From Cornus controversa (taxonomy: Eukaryota; Streptophyta; Magnoliopsida; Cornales; Cornaceae): a stretch of 64,000 nt of DNA. The notes beneath the pieces were generated by a model that worked only from the letters and a program-made list of their open reading frames with translations, was not told the origin of the DNA and made no database searches. The translations under genes and the position numbers were made by a program. Positions 1 through 11,189 of the stretch are shown here, piece by piece. The stretch is taken from NCBI GenBank assembly GCA_026545225.1, contig CM048853.1, forward strand, positions 15,440,755 through 15,504,754. Direction: 5' to 3'. Each line of letters opens with the position of its first letter. The first letter of the stretch is position 1.

Positions 1-199
1 CAAGAAAGGAAAGGTAAAGAAATAATATGACAGGAACTTCACTAATCAGATAGTGGAGAAGAGGAATGGAAATGGAGGGAGACCATTTGATAGGGACAAT
101 CATTCATAACAGCAGTCGTGGAAGAGGTACAGAGCTAACAGTGATGCTCAGAGAGGGGAAGCTTCTACTCACAGGAGAAAGAATGGGGTGCCGCAGGCA

Positions 200-1056
200 G
201 GTCAAGTTCAGTCATAGGGAAACTAGTTGAGGAGGCCCGCTGGTGTATTTAGAGGACATTGTTACGAGTGTGGTGAGCTGGGGCTTTCAGCTAAATATTG
301 CCCCCACACCAATCAGGGATAGCTTAGTCAGTAGGGACAGAGACAACAACCACCTTTTTCGGTACCACTAGTTCCACAGATTCAAGCTGAGCATCGTCCA
401 ACTTTACCCACACAACCACTGCCCGTGGGGAAACCTAGGCAGCAGATGCATTATGGGAGGGTCTACAACGTAATGCCATATGATGTGCAAGCTCCTTAGG
501 CGATTGAGGGTATGTTTCTAATCAATGGTAAATTTGGTCGTGTTTTATTTGATATTGGTGCATCTCATTCCTTTGTATCTAGAACATTTGCTGGCTTATC
601 TGGTATAGACATTCAGCTATATAGTTCTCCACTTACTATAGCTACACCATTGGAAGTTAGTACGATTTTATAAGAATGCTGTAGTCAGGTCACTATAAAT
701 ATTGGCAAACTCAAGTCTTGGTAGACCTATTAGTCTTAGATATGAAATCATACGATGTCATACTTGAGATGAATTGGTTATCACATTATCATGCCCATGT
801 CAATTGCCATGATAGGGCAATTATTTTTGCTATATCGGGTTAGGAGATGTTTTTGGTTACTATGCCGTAATCAAATGGAGGGTCTAGTACTCACCCATTA
901 TTTATTAGTGAGGAGTCTCCGGTGGGAAATACAGTTTCTATGGATCCCATTAAGTGGTGCGAGACTTTCAGGATGTATTTTAGGAAATTCTAGGACTACC
1001 ACCGAGTCGTGAGATAGACTTCGTAATTTACTTAGCTTCAGGCACCAGATCTACTT
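200..1056 (+). pseudogene. gag C-terminus and aspartic protease relic
   Basis: A single CCHC-type knuckle is encoded at about 260-301 (CYECGELG..., ending KYCP). The expected His is read as Leu, so zinc binding is probably lost. The protease active site at about 542-580 reads FDIGASHSF where DSGAS is expected. A further conserved protease block, ILEMNWLSHYHAHVNC, follows at about 760-810. Stops at about 672 and in the 720-740 region break the frame. The segment ends in a stretch resembling the protease-RT linker (LPPSREIDFVIYLASGT, about 990-1045), after which the RT core is missing. Known for the family: gag knuckles package RNA and the protease matures the polyprotein. Neither can work here. 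Confidence 0.8.
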
Positions 1057-1830
1057 CTAGGTCAGAGGAGGATCATGCCAGACATCTTTGTATCGTCTTA
1101 TAGATACTGAGAGATCACCAGTTGTATGCAATGTTTAAGAAGTGTGATTTCTGGCAAAGGGAGATGAAATTTTTTGGTCATATAGTATTTGAGAAGAAAT
1201 AGCGGTTGATCCAAGAAAGGTGTATGCGGTATTGGAATGGGGGTAGCCTACCTCACCCACAGAGATTCATAGTTTTTTGGGGTTAGCTAGTTATTGTCAT
1301 AGGTTCATTCAGGGCTTCTCCAAGATTGCTAGCTATCTGACCCATTTAACTAAAAAGGGTGTGTTTTTCATTTGGGATGATTCTTGTCAGGCAGCGTTTG
1401 ATGAGTTAAAGAGCAGGTTTATAATTGCACCTGTCCTAGCTACTCCTCAGAGTGAATTTAAGTAATTGGTATATACCGATACATCATTACATGGTTTGGG
1501 TTGTATGTTAATGCAGGAGGAAAGACCAATATCATATGCTTCACGGAAGCATAAGCCTCACGAGCTTAATTACCCAACTCATGATTTGGAGTTAGCAACT
1601 ATGGTCTTTGCTTGGAGGATCTAGAGGCATTATCTCTTGGGGGGAGACTTTCAAATTGTGACCACAAGAGTTTGCAATATCTGTTCTCACAGAAGGAGCT
1701 GAACATGAGGTAGCATAGGTAGTTGAAATTCGTGAAAGATTATCATTTTTCCATCTAATACCACCTAGGGAAAACGAATATAGTAGCTAATGCACTTAGT
1801 CGCTGACCCTATGCTAGTCTTTTAGCTTTA
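1057..1830 (+). pseudogene. RT C-terminal end and RNase H relic with RT core deleted
   Basis: The reading resumes at SEEDHARHL, which in gypsy RTs lies just after the YVDD catalytic box. The fingers and palm, including YVDD, are therefore missing. The RT connection follows (about 1080-1260), then a readable block at 1277-1465 (SFLGLASYCHRF, LTKKGVFFIWDD). RNase H follows ([15 protein letters not shown] at about 1470-1520; the later HDLELA box also reads). Stops at about 1465, 1624 and onward break it. Compared with element B, roughly 400-500 bp of RT core is absent. Inference: an internal deletion removed the polymerase centre. Confidence 0.8.
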
Positions 1831-1929
1831 TTTGAATAGAATGGAATGATTTGAGAATCGTTGATGACTTAGATGATACATTTGTAACGTGTGTAACGGT
1901 TACACCTACTATTATTCGGAGGGTAATTT

Positions 1930-3354
1930 CAGATTAGCTTACTGACTTGTAGTGCATTGAGAAGGTGACTGAGTTAAAATCTGGAGAAGTACCATTCGAT
2001 CCAGTTGGTATAGATGGAGGATTGAGGTATAAGAGGCAGTTAATGGTCCCTCACAATAAGGACTTGAAGAGGGCAGTAATGAGTGAGGCCCACAGTTCTC
2101 AGTTTTTGGTACACCTGGGAGGGAATAAGATATACCAAGACATGAAATGACAATTTTGGTGGGCAAGTATGAAGAGGGACAGAGCTATATTTGTCTTTAA
2201 TTGTAGCAAATGTTAGATGGTCAAGATTGATCACCAAAGACCGCTGGGATCTTTGCAGCCACTGCCTATACCAAAGTGGAAGTGGGAGAGCATCTCTATA
2301 GACTTCATTGTGGGATTTCCCACCTCACAACAGAATCATGATGTTATTTGGGTGATAGTGGACAGGTTGAAAAAATTAGCCCATTCTTTGCCCGTACGCT
2401 CGAGTTACACCTCAGAGCAATATGCGAAGCTTTACATTGCAGAGATAGTGAAGCTTCATGGTGTGCCTTATTCTATTATATTGGATAGGGATTCAAATTT
2501 TGTATTAGGGTTTTGGGAGAGTTTTCAGTAGGCGATGGGTACAACTCTGCATCTCAGTACAGCCTATCACCCTCAGACCGATGATCAAACTGAAAGGGTT
2601 AGTTAGATTTTGAAAGATATGTTGCGAGCATGTGTACTCGACTTCAAGGGTAATTGGGAGAGTTACTTGCCGCTAGTTAAGTTTGCCTATAACAATAATT
2701 ATCAAAAGACTATTGGTATGACACCATTAAGACTCTGTATGGGCGCCCGTGTAGGTCACCAGTATGTTGATTGGATGTTGGAGAGAATAGTTTTTGGGTC
2801 CTTAATTCATTAAGGACACCTCCGAGAAAGTTACTCTTATTAGAGACCGTATGAGAACCGTACAAAGTAGACATAAGAGTTATGCTGACCGAAGAACTCG
2901 AGCATTAGAGTTCAAGGTGGGGGATCAAGTTCTACTCAAAGTTTCTCCCATGAAGGGAGTGATGCGGTTTGGGAGAAAAGGAAAGTTGGTACCTCATTTT
3001 GTAGGTCCTTTTATGATTATTGACAGAGTTAGGGCGGTAGCGTATAGACTGGCGTTACCAAACACGATGCACATGGTGCACAATGTCTTTCATATCTCTA
3101 TGCTGCGTAAATTCCTTAAATATGAGGATATTTACTAGCACATTGAGGTTGGAGAGATTGAGTTGTATCCAAATGCAACATATATGGAGCAGCCATACTA
3201 TATTCTTGATCGTAGAAACTAGGTTCTTCATTCTAAGACCATTCTGTTAGTTCGTGTTCAATGGAGCCACCACAATGAGGCGGAGTTCACTTGGGAAAAA
3301 GAGGATGAGATAAAGACAAAATATCCAGAACATTTTATTTCAGGTATGGGGTGA
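1930..3354 (+). pseudogene. Integrase and chromodomain-like C-terminus relic
   Basis: The zinc-binding start is recognisable at about 2085-2220. The catalytic core follows at 2217-2531 ([13 protein letters not shown], then LDRDSNF where SDRD is expected). Next come the AYHPQTD motif, with G changed (about 2565-2590), and the GPF-type DNA-binding region at 2851-3138 (VGDQVLLKVSP, HNVFHISML). The last stretch (TILLVRVQWSHHNEAEFTW, about 3240-3300) matches the chromodomain-like end of chromoviral integrases. The frame ends with TGA at 3352-3354. At least six stops or shifts interrupt it. Known for the family: integrase inserts cDNA and the chromodomain steers it to marked chromatin. This copy is dead. 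Confidence 0.85.
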
Positions 3355-3380
3355 ATTCCGAGGATGAAATTCCTCTTTTT

Positions 3381-3392
3381 AGGAGGGAAGAA
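3381..3392 (+). other. Polypurine tract
   Basis: The tract AGGAGGGAAGAA immediately precedes the 3' LTR, 26 bases after the pol stop. Its position and base content fit the plus-strand priming site. Confidence 0.7.
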
Positions 3393-3920
3393 CATAATAC
3401 CCCATAATTTTGAGGTCATTGAATTTTAATCTAAATGCTTTATATTTATTTATTTTTTTTTTATTTGCTTTATTGGTTGAATTAAATTTCTTTAAGTGCT
3501 TTAAATATTTTGGTGTAGTTTACTTTATTTTATTTTATTTTATTTGGACTAGGTCTTTGTATTTTTTTTTCATTTATTTTAATTTTGGATTAGGCTTGGG
3601 AGGAATCTGGGTTGAGTTGGGTTGGAATGGTTGGGCTAGGTGTATACTTATTTTTGATGGTTTAGGATTTATTTTTTATTATATTTTTATTTTTATTATT
3701 TTGGAGTTTATTTACTTTTCTAGAAAAAATAAAGAAAAGAAAAGAGTGTAGGGTTTCAATCATTACACGCACAGAGACCGAAAGAACATAGACGTGAGAG
3801 AGAAGGGAGAGAAGGAGCGATTTGTAGGAACAAGTTTTGTTGACAAAAAGGCAAGTTCGAACTCTTCTCTTCCCCTTTGAATCTGTATACATATATATTA
3901 TATGTATATACATGTTGCTA

Positions 3921-3921
<1 letters not shown>

Positions 3922-3960
<39 letters not shown>
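3922..3960. repeat. AT dinucleotide microsatellite
   Basis: An uninterrupted AT run inside the relic LTR, preceded and followed by copies of a short TATACATGTTGCT(A/G)GAATAT unit. Confidence 0.95.
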
Positions 3961-3965
<5 letters not shown>

Positions 3966-5524
3966 TCTATATATACATGTTGCTGGAATATATATATGTA
4001 ATTTCTTTTTTTTTGTATTTAATTATGAAATTAAATGATTTTGTTTGCTAAGAATAATTCTGTGAATTAAACATGAAGATTTGGGGTTTTGGTACTGCTT
4101 TAGGGTATTTTTGCATATGCATATATATGTATATATGACTGTATAGGTGGGTGTATATATGTGTGTGTGTGTACTAACATGAAATTTGGGTTTACTGTAT
4201 TCATCATTTTTGAGGACTTTTGTTCCGATCAATACGTAGATCTTGCTTCCTAGAACAATCCTTGAAGATTTGGTTACGAACCACTAGGTATATTGATGGG
4301 AATTTGAGTTTAAAATTTTAGATTTTTAAAACTTGAAATTGAGTGTTTTTTATTTAGGCCGCGAGAGAAGGTGATTTTGGTACCAATGCGTAGCTTAGAT
4401 CGAGACGAGTTCAATGATATATTGATATGCGCGATTCGGTGCCCGAAAGTGGCTGGGAAGTTTCGGCTCCATTAATGGTGTGTGAAGCTTTAGGTGTGGG
4501 AAGAAGAGAAAAAAAAAATTGGGGCAGCCCCACCACTCGCGCCGCCGGCACGTGGGCACGCGTGCCACCGGCGCCGGGGAAGGCAACAAAGGGCCCCACT
4601 CATCGGGGCCCACCTCTAGGCCAACTTTGGGCTCAGTCCAGGGTATTTTTAAATTTCTTTAAAATTTTTAATTTAGAAATATAGGAAAAATAAAATTTTA
4701 AATTGCTTTTAAATTCTAAAAAATTTGAAAAAGAATTAGATAACCTTTTAAGGATAAAATACACTTGGTATTTAAATTTAAAGTGGAAATGAGCTTCCCT
4801 CGTTGTTAAATTGATTTTAAAAGTATGTCTTAAAATTGAGTTTTCATCTTTTTTTATTTGAAAAATATTTTTAAAATTGCAGAAAATTTTGCTGATCTTT
4901 TGGGAAAAGAATGCACTTGGGTTTTAAATATCAAGTCAAAATAGGATTCCCTTATGGTTTAAGTAGTATAAAAAGTGTTCCTCAAAGCTAGATTTTTCTT
5001 TTTCTTTTATTTTGGAAATATTTTAAAATTACCGAAAAATTTCATAAAATTTCCAAAATTTTTATCGAATCTTTTGGAGTCAGAATAAGCATGGGTTTTA
5101 AATTTCATAAAGAAATAATTTTCCCTTATTCTAGAATTAGTTTTAAAAAGTGTGCTTCAAAATGAGAATTTTAAAATTCTTGCCTTTGCTTTGGGTTGTT
5201 ATGAATTTTCAAAAATTTTAGAAAATTTCAGAATATTTAAATAGGGTTCTTAAGAACAGAATAAGCTCGGAAACCTAGATTAGATTTAGGTTTAGACTCC
5301 CTTGATGATTTAGGTACATTAGAGATTTGGTTGTGTGTTTGCTCATATAATTGGTGGTTGTATTATTTTCTTTCCTTAATTGTATTCTTTGAAATCATAA
5401 CTATTCACGATACTTGATATTAGCTTAATTATGTATGACTTATTTATTGTGGTAATTGAATTTCTGTTAGATTAAATTAATGTGTTAGGTAGGTTAGGTC
5501 TTTTGTTTTGGTTTAATAGGTTAG

Positions 5525-5700
5525 TTGTCAAGGCATGTAATGATTGCCAAGGGGCATGTTAGGATTGTCGATACCTATTAAGGTATCTAATGTTAGGGGG
5601 CATGTAAGGATTGCTAGGGGGCATGTCAGGATTGCCAATACCTATTAAGGTATTTAATGATATTAGTATAGGTGGCATGTCAGGATTGCCTAGGTTTAAT
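5525..5700 (+). repeat. Degenerate direct repeats in LTR
   Basis: GGGGCATGT(C/A/T)AGGATTGC-type units recur about five times, interleaved with two copies of ATACCTATTAAGGTAT, itself a near palindrome. This resembles the sub-repeats often found in plant LTRs. Function is unknown. Confidence 0.7.
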
Positions 5701-6350
5701 AGAATACTTGTTTTGGTGCCTTTGGTTTGAACTTAAAGAATAGGTTCTAAGATTGTATGATAGGGGTTAGTTTGGGAACAATATAAAAGATGACTTTCAT
5801 TTTGGAGACATGAACTAGGTAAGAAAATGGCTTGTGTACACTTGTTGTTTTTTGTATCCCTCATATAGAGGGTATGTTTACTGGTTCTCTGGTTGGGATG
5901 TAGTAGAAAAGACTTCCTCGTGAGTTTAACCTACCTTGTTGATATTTCAGGCCCCAGGCCTATTCCATCGCGAGGATAGTGTTTGGGTTGGTTGGTTGTG
6001 GCAGACATCTCTCCTCATCAGTTTTCAGATTAGGAACCTATTCTCTTCTTCATGTTCAAATTATGAACTTTATTGAGACATTGGTTATTCGGTTATTTAA
6101 TTTCAAGTAATAGCTCTTGTTCTTTTTGGTTATGGGGTCCTTGGGTTACGGGACTTCCAAGTTGTACTACCAGACACGTACTTTATTTATGCAACAAATT
6201 ACTATAATTCAGATGGACTTTCTATTCCGCTTAAAAAAAAATTTCATTGTCTTTTGAATTATATGCTTGTTGCTATCAATTGCAAATAACCCTCAGGTTT
6301 TGTGTATGAGACTGACCACCTCATGCGCGAAATTTTGTGAGGGTATTTCA

Positions 6351-7194
6351 GGTAAGTTGACATAGATTAAATTATATAACCAAAAATTTCAAATCATTTT
6401 ACAAAACTTAACAAAAAAAAGTAAAAAATAAAAGGAAGATTCAACATTAATTTTACATGCACGTGCTCACTAGTATATACCAGTGATAGTTTCACCAATA
6501 TGCTCATGAAATGCAGCCCGCAAGTGTAAAAGGTGAAGGTATGCTTTGAATGAAGGTTAAAAGTGAAGGAAGGGTAGTTTTGTAAAAGTGAAAATGTAAA
6601 ATTGGGGGTAATGTCGTCTTTTCAATTAATGAATGGGTAAAAAAGACATTTTGCACAATGTCAATGTATTTTTTAACTGATGAATGATGGTTGGGGGTTG
6701 TGTGCATTCACATCTTAAACCTCAAGGGGTGTGAGTGTAGGTTTAAACAAACTTTGTATATGAGTGTGTTTGTAGCAAACCTCAGGAGGTGAGAGTGTAT
6801 TTTGCCCATAAAGATACCAACTAACACTTTTACTTTTGTAAAGAAAATGACAAAAATTAATCATGATATCAAACTCTCTCTCCTTATCAATATGAGCATA
6901 TAACCTTATAAACAAAAACATATTATTTGGTTTCAAATATGTAAAAGATTCAAAACATGAGATTTATGCACAAAGACTCCAACACGCCTTTACACGTAAC
7001 AATTATATATATGATCATACATGTAACCCACACCAAATAATATATAAATACCGTAATATTAGCTTCGCACCCGCAACGCAAAACTCAAAAATTCATATAT
7101 GTAAATGTAACAATTCCAGAAAGATTCACAAAACAAACTATATTTGGAACTCAATTTCTTGATTTCTACATGAAAAATCAAAACCCTAACCATT
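6351..7194. other. AT-rich stretch with no gene; possible Copia leader and MITE-like end
   Basis: On the minus strand the part next to 7194 would be the untranslated leader of the Copia element whose LTR lies at 7209-7655. No gag or pol frame follows, so the element is truncated. The block at about 6700-6809 has paired phrases on the minus strand (CTCACCTCCTGAGGTTTG and CACACCCCTTGAGGTTT) and an outer GGGCAAAATACACTC. Such phrases are common in small non-autonomous plant elements, but I could not find a matching inverted end. Confidence 0.4.
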
Positions 7195-7206
7195 ACTCAG
7201 ATACCA
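7195..7206 (-). other. Primer-binding site of Copia fragment (initiator-Met tRNA type)
   Basis: The minus strand reads TGGTATCTGAGT, two bases after the LTR end. It differs at two positions from the TGGTATCAGAGC complement of plant initiator-Met tRNA, the usual Copia primer site. Confidence 0.75.
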
Positions 7207-7208
7207 AT

Positions 7209-7655
7209 TGTTGGAAATTAATCCAAATACAACTTGTAGAAATGAAGAATACTGCAATTAATGATATAACCCTTAAGAATACCTTTTAGTTTCTGCAAGA
7301 GATCCTTAGAGAACTCTATCCCATTTTTGAGAGTTATCTTTCGATAGAGCTGAATAAGGTTTTGAAATCCTTATATATAACAATAACAGGGGGATGACTT
7401 CTCTACAAAGAAACATACCTAAGTCTCCCATCCTATCATGGAAACTTATATATCAACAGTTAGGATTAAATCACACTAAATAAAGTTAGAAAATCACAAT
7501 CCAACGGTATTAAATATTATACTGTCAATTGGACCACAATTGACAATCATAACCCCAACCTATCAAGTAACGATAATTACATTGCAGTCCAATTTTAAAA
7601 AAACATAGTGCATAGGACCACAAAATAATTTTTATTTATATTAAAAATTCCAACA
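7209..7655 (-). mobile_element. Copia-type 5' LTR, truncated element
   Basis: It is 447 bp with matching ends (TGTTGGAA at one side, TTCCAACA at the other) and a primer site just inside on the minus strand. It is therefore a 5' LTR read leftwards. A TATA-like TTATATATAAGG lies on the minus strand at about 7368-7382. The internal coding part and the second LTR are not found to the left, so the element has lost its body. No target duplication can be checked. Confidence 0.75.
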
Positions 7656-7886
7656 AGATGTGCATGATCTCAAAGAGATTTTTCTATTTCGATCTTTTAG
7701 ATGTTTAAAAATTGTTCTCTTGTCACCAATGGGCATTATTAGCCAAGAGCTGCCAGGGAAAAAAAAAATTGTTCTTGTCGCAACCAGGCTTTTGTTCATT
7801 GTTTTAAAGTCCACTGTGTTTTTGAGGGTTAGGCCTGTATATTTTCATCCTTTGGGCCTGTTCATATTTATACAATTCATTTACTG

Positions 7887-8063
7887 ATGTTGAACAACCA
7901 TGATCATCAATTGCCTCTCACTGCTCAAAATCATGAGTTAGGTTTATCAGAGAATCATGAATTGGCCATTGCAGAGAACCATGACCTTAATGAAAACTTG
8001 GAGCTTGTTGTGGACCAAAATCATGAAATGGGTATGGTACCTGCTGCAGATATGTCTGCTTAG
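7887..8063 (+). pseudogene. Fragment encoding His-rich NHEL/NHDL repeats
   Basis: An open frame of 58 codons runs from ATG at 7887 to TAG at 8061-8063. It repeats a short acidic His unit: QNHELGL, ENHELAI, ENHDLNE, DQNHEMGM. The regular 8-10 residue spacing is unlike the random frames around it and indicates real coding descent. From memory, similar His-rich leaders occur at the N-terminus of plant proteins derived from Mutator-like transposases, but nothing downstream shows the zinc-finger or transposase domains. It may be a captured or relic exon piece. The family assignment is weak; the repeat pattern itself is plain. Confidence 0.4.
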
Positions 8064-10248
8064 AGTGGCAGCAAATTTTTTTTTTTATCGGGCAATGCAG
8101 GATGTTACATACAAACTTAATCCACCGATTTGGCACGAAAGCTTTGTATTTACATGTGTAAATAAATATATTTTATATATTTTTTTGCTTTTGAGAATCA
8201 TAACAAATAGAATTTTATTAGATAATATCTTATTTGTTATGATAATGATATATTCTAAGTATTCTTTGATATTGATGAATCTGTTTTCTCTGTTGATCGT
8301 CAACTGATTTTCTTTTGAATGAAAACACAATTAATAGGAACCTTGTTGGAACGGGTTACTTTGTCAACCGCCCAAAAGAAACAGTTGTAGTGGGAAAACA
8401 GAAAGGACAATAAGTTAATTTTGAATGAATAATAAACAAATGCTATTAAGGAATCGGTTGTTGTTTTATTTTAGCTGACAGATGTCTGATAATATATGTA
8501 CTTTCCATAAAAAAAATTGGAGAGGTTAAGCGTATAAGCCATCACTAATTGAAAATTGTCCCTATATTTGTTACAAATTAGATTTCACCCACGTGCAACC
8601 CACTCAGATTTTACTGGTGTATATATATATTTATATAATCTCTTTACTCGTAGCTAAAATCAATGCAAGGTTTAATGGGGATTTGAAGAACTTTATCTTA
8701 TCCTTTATGATTCCCTAAACAGAAAGAAAAATTTCCTACATTTCAACCAAGAGACCCAAAACATGTACATGTAAGCAATGTAATGATAGAATGACCAAAT
8801 AAAACAACTTAAAGTGCTGATACCAATTTTTTATCAATAGATTGTAATATCTTGAACTCAAGAAACAAATTTGTAAGATGTGTTCGGTAAATTAATATTC
8901 AACGATTCCATTTCAAATTAATCTATTGTTTCCATTAACTATTCATTAATTTATACGCAATTGAATTATAATTCCTTTGTTTTTTTTGTTGTTTGGATAA
9001 ACCATTTATTTTGGAATTGAAACTTTAGTACATACAAATATTGCATAAAATGAGTAGGTAATACTATATGTTATATGAAAATATATGCAAATATATTAAA
9101 GTTAAATTATAAACAAATACTGATCGAAGAAATTTATTTTTCAAAGGAATAACATACAACAAATTAGATAAACAAAGTGAAAAAAAAAAATTACCAATAA
9201 TAAACTTCTATTCCATACTATGTTAGGAGATAATATGAAATAGAGAGTTACTACTAGTGGAATTTTCCCATACACGGAGTCCTGGTGGTATTCAATAATT
9301 TTTCCTCTTTTAGATCCATTTTGCAAATGGAAGGTAAAGGTTTAAGTTTTACAAATGGGTGTGTACGCGAGTTTCTTGCCGAAAGGAAAAAAAAAAGTTA
9401 AAAACGGTTATAAATATTAAAGCATATATAATCGAATTGTTTACACATCAATTCAAATTAAAAAAATTTTTATAAGTCTTACTTTTCAATTATAAGGACC
9501 AATAAGTCCTAAAAGAAATTTGTTAGGACAACTAAATCCTACTTTTGATTAATATTTCCAATTAAGTTCATAATTCCACCCACATTGATTTTCTTTCAAT
9601 ATTGCCCTTTTATAGAATATCATTAATGTAATTATTATATAAAATTATTCAAAAAAGATTTATATCATTTTGATAAACTTTAAATATATATATTTATGTG
9701 TAACACGGTCTTAAATTTATACAAAATTACCTTTAATTCTTGAAATTACATATTTTTAGAACAATATAAATAGAAAAAAAATTGAAATCAATTAAATAAT
9801 TCAGTAATTGTATATAAATACACCTCTTGAAAAAATTGTAAAATTTTTTGGCTTATTTTAATATTTATTTTTATTGCAATTGGTTAAATTTAAATAACTT
9901 ATTAAATATTTTAAAAAATTGCTAATTTTGGTGACATCGTGGCCTTGGCTACTAGAGATGCCATTTCCCTGGTATACATGTCTACTTTTGAATCATTCTC
10001 TCCAAGCAATTTTATTGTTATTATTCTTTTCATCTTTTATATATATATATATATATATATGTTTGATTGAGTTGTTAAAAAGGAACGGGATCCTCTACTG
10101 TAAATGGGTATTGCTGTACCCATGCAGTACCCGGAAATGGTGACGTTTCTTTTTGTAAGTTGCTATCTTCTTTTTTATTTTATTTGCTCCATTTTCCTTC
10201 CGTTATATTATAACAGTACAAACACAACTTTGCCTCTCTACTTTTGAC
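8064..10248. other. AT-rich intergenic DNA, no gene recognised
   Basis: Only short chance frames are present on either strand. It contains T-rich and AT runs, including a TA microsatellite at about 10037-10060. No domain, RNA gene or bounded repeat was seen. Confidence 0.6.
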
Positions 10249-10789
10249 TAGGGATGGCAATTTGCCCGGCCCAGCTCCGCTCCGTTTAAAACCCGTTTAT
10301 AGAACCGTTTAAGAAAACGGGATGGGGATGAGGTTAGAGAAAATAACCCGCGTTTAAATGGGGCGGGGATGGGGGTAAGACCCTATCCCGATAGGTACCC
10401 GCCCCGTTTAAGTATATATATATTTATACTTATATATATAATATATAGAGGAAATATTAATAATGTATAAAGGAAATATTAATATTATATATATCATACA
10501 ACCATACAAGTTTATTATATCAGTAATGGATGACTCAATATTATCCATTGTGTTGCAAGTATCTAAATGTGTGTTTTTGGTGCATATGTATAATTTTTGC
10601 ATTAAAAAAAATGTATAAACGGGGCGAGGCGGGGAAAGTTAAACAGTTATGGGAATGGGGAAGTCAAAACCCGCCCCGCCCAGTCCCGTTTATACACGGT
10701 TGCGGGGCGGGGACGGGGCTGAAAAAGTTAAACGATTTCGGTTATGGGGAAGGCAAAACCTGCCCCGCCCTGTCCCGTTGCCATCCCTA
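10249..10789. mobile_element. hAT-type MITE
   Basis: The ends are a 12-bp inverted repeat: TAGGGATGGCAA at the left and TTGCCATCCCTA at the right. They are flanked by an 8-bp duplication, CTTTTGAC (10241-10248) and CTTCTGAC (10790-10797), with one mismatch. Eight-base duplications are characteristic of hAT elements. Both ends are unusually GC-rich (runs of cccgccccg / ggggcgggga), while the core is AT-rich. At 541 bp with no transposase frame it must be non-autonomous. The one 88-codon frame across the right half is composition-driven. Confidence 0.88.
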
Positions 10790-10797
10790 CTTCTGAC

Positions 10798-11189
10798 ACA
10801 ATATAATTATATTTTATTGTAACATGCATACTACCTTCTGTCTCTATATATATGTATGTATGTATATATGCTTTACAATTTTTTCCTTTTTCACTTAAAA
10901 GTTCATAACTTTTACTACAAATAATATTTTTTGATTGAACTAATTTTGTTAAATAAAATATTTCAAGAGCTTCAATTTGAATATAACTTAGGATATATTT
11001 TAACTTAAGACAGAAATGTTATAATTTTTTCAATTCATATCTACACATTTGAGTAATTTTTGACAACTTTAAAGTCTTTCTTACACATAAAATATATACA
11101 TTTTAATATTTTTTAAAAATATTTATAAAATAAAATTGTGTTTAAATGTTTGTAAACATAAAAAGAAAATTTGTGCTTAAAAAATTTAA
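10798..11189. other. AT-rich spacer before satellite
   Basis: No gene or bounded element is seen. The last 100 bases become increasingly similar to the satellite monomer. Confidence 0.5.

Larger units (their letters stand above)
1..6350 (+). mobile_element. Decayed Ty3/gypsy chromovirus (Tekay-like) relic, 5' truncated by window
   Basis: The order is gag zinc knuckle, aspartic protease, end of RT, RNase H, integrase, chromodomain-like tail, purine tract and 3' LTR. All of it reads on the plus strand with many stops and frameshifts. The domain order and the integrase-then-chromodomain end match plant chromoviruses, and the sequence resembles element B at 30847-41473. The left part, including the 5' LTR, lies outside the window, so no target duplication can be tested. 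The heavy nonsense load makes it one of the oldest insertions here. Confidence 0.9.
3393..6350 (+). mobile_element. 3' LTR of the first relic (about 2.96 kb)
   Basis: It begins directly after the purine tract with CATAATACCC (canonical TG decayed to CA) and is judged to end at GGGTATTTCA. The two ends are imperfect inverted repeats, as LTR ends should be. The left boundary is firm. The right one is an inference from that terminal match, and no 5' LTR is available for comparison. It holds an AT microsatellite, a GC-rich island at about 4520-4620 with a 12-bp perfect palindrome (4555-4566), long AT-rich stretches, and short direct repeats at 5530-5690. The small open frames inside are not credible genes. 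Confidence 0.65.

Noticed and set aside
4427-4684. An 85-codon plus frame and overlapping minus frames
   Set aside because: They arise from the GC-rich island of an LTR with few stop codons; both strands are open, so composition is the cause.
8870-9010. Phrases such as GTGTTCGGTAA and TTGTTTGGATAAACC suggesting a small MITE
   Set aside because: No inverted partner or target duplication could be identified.
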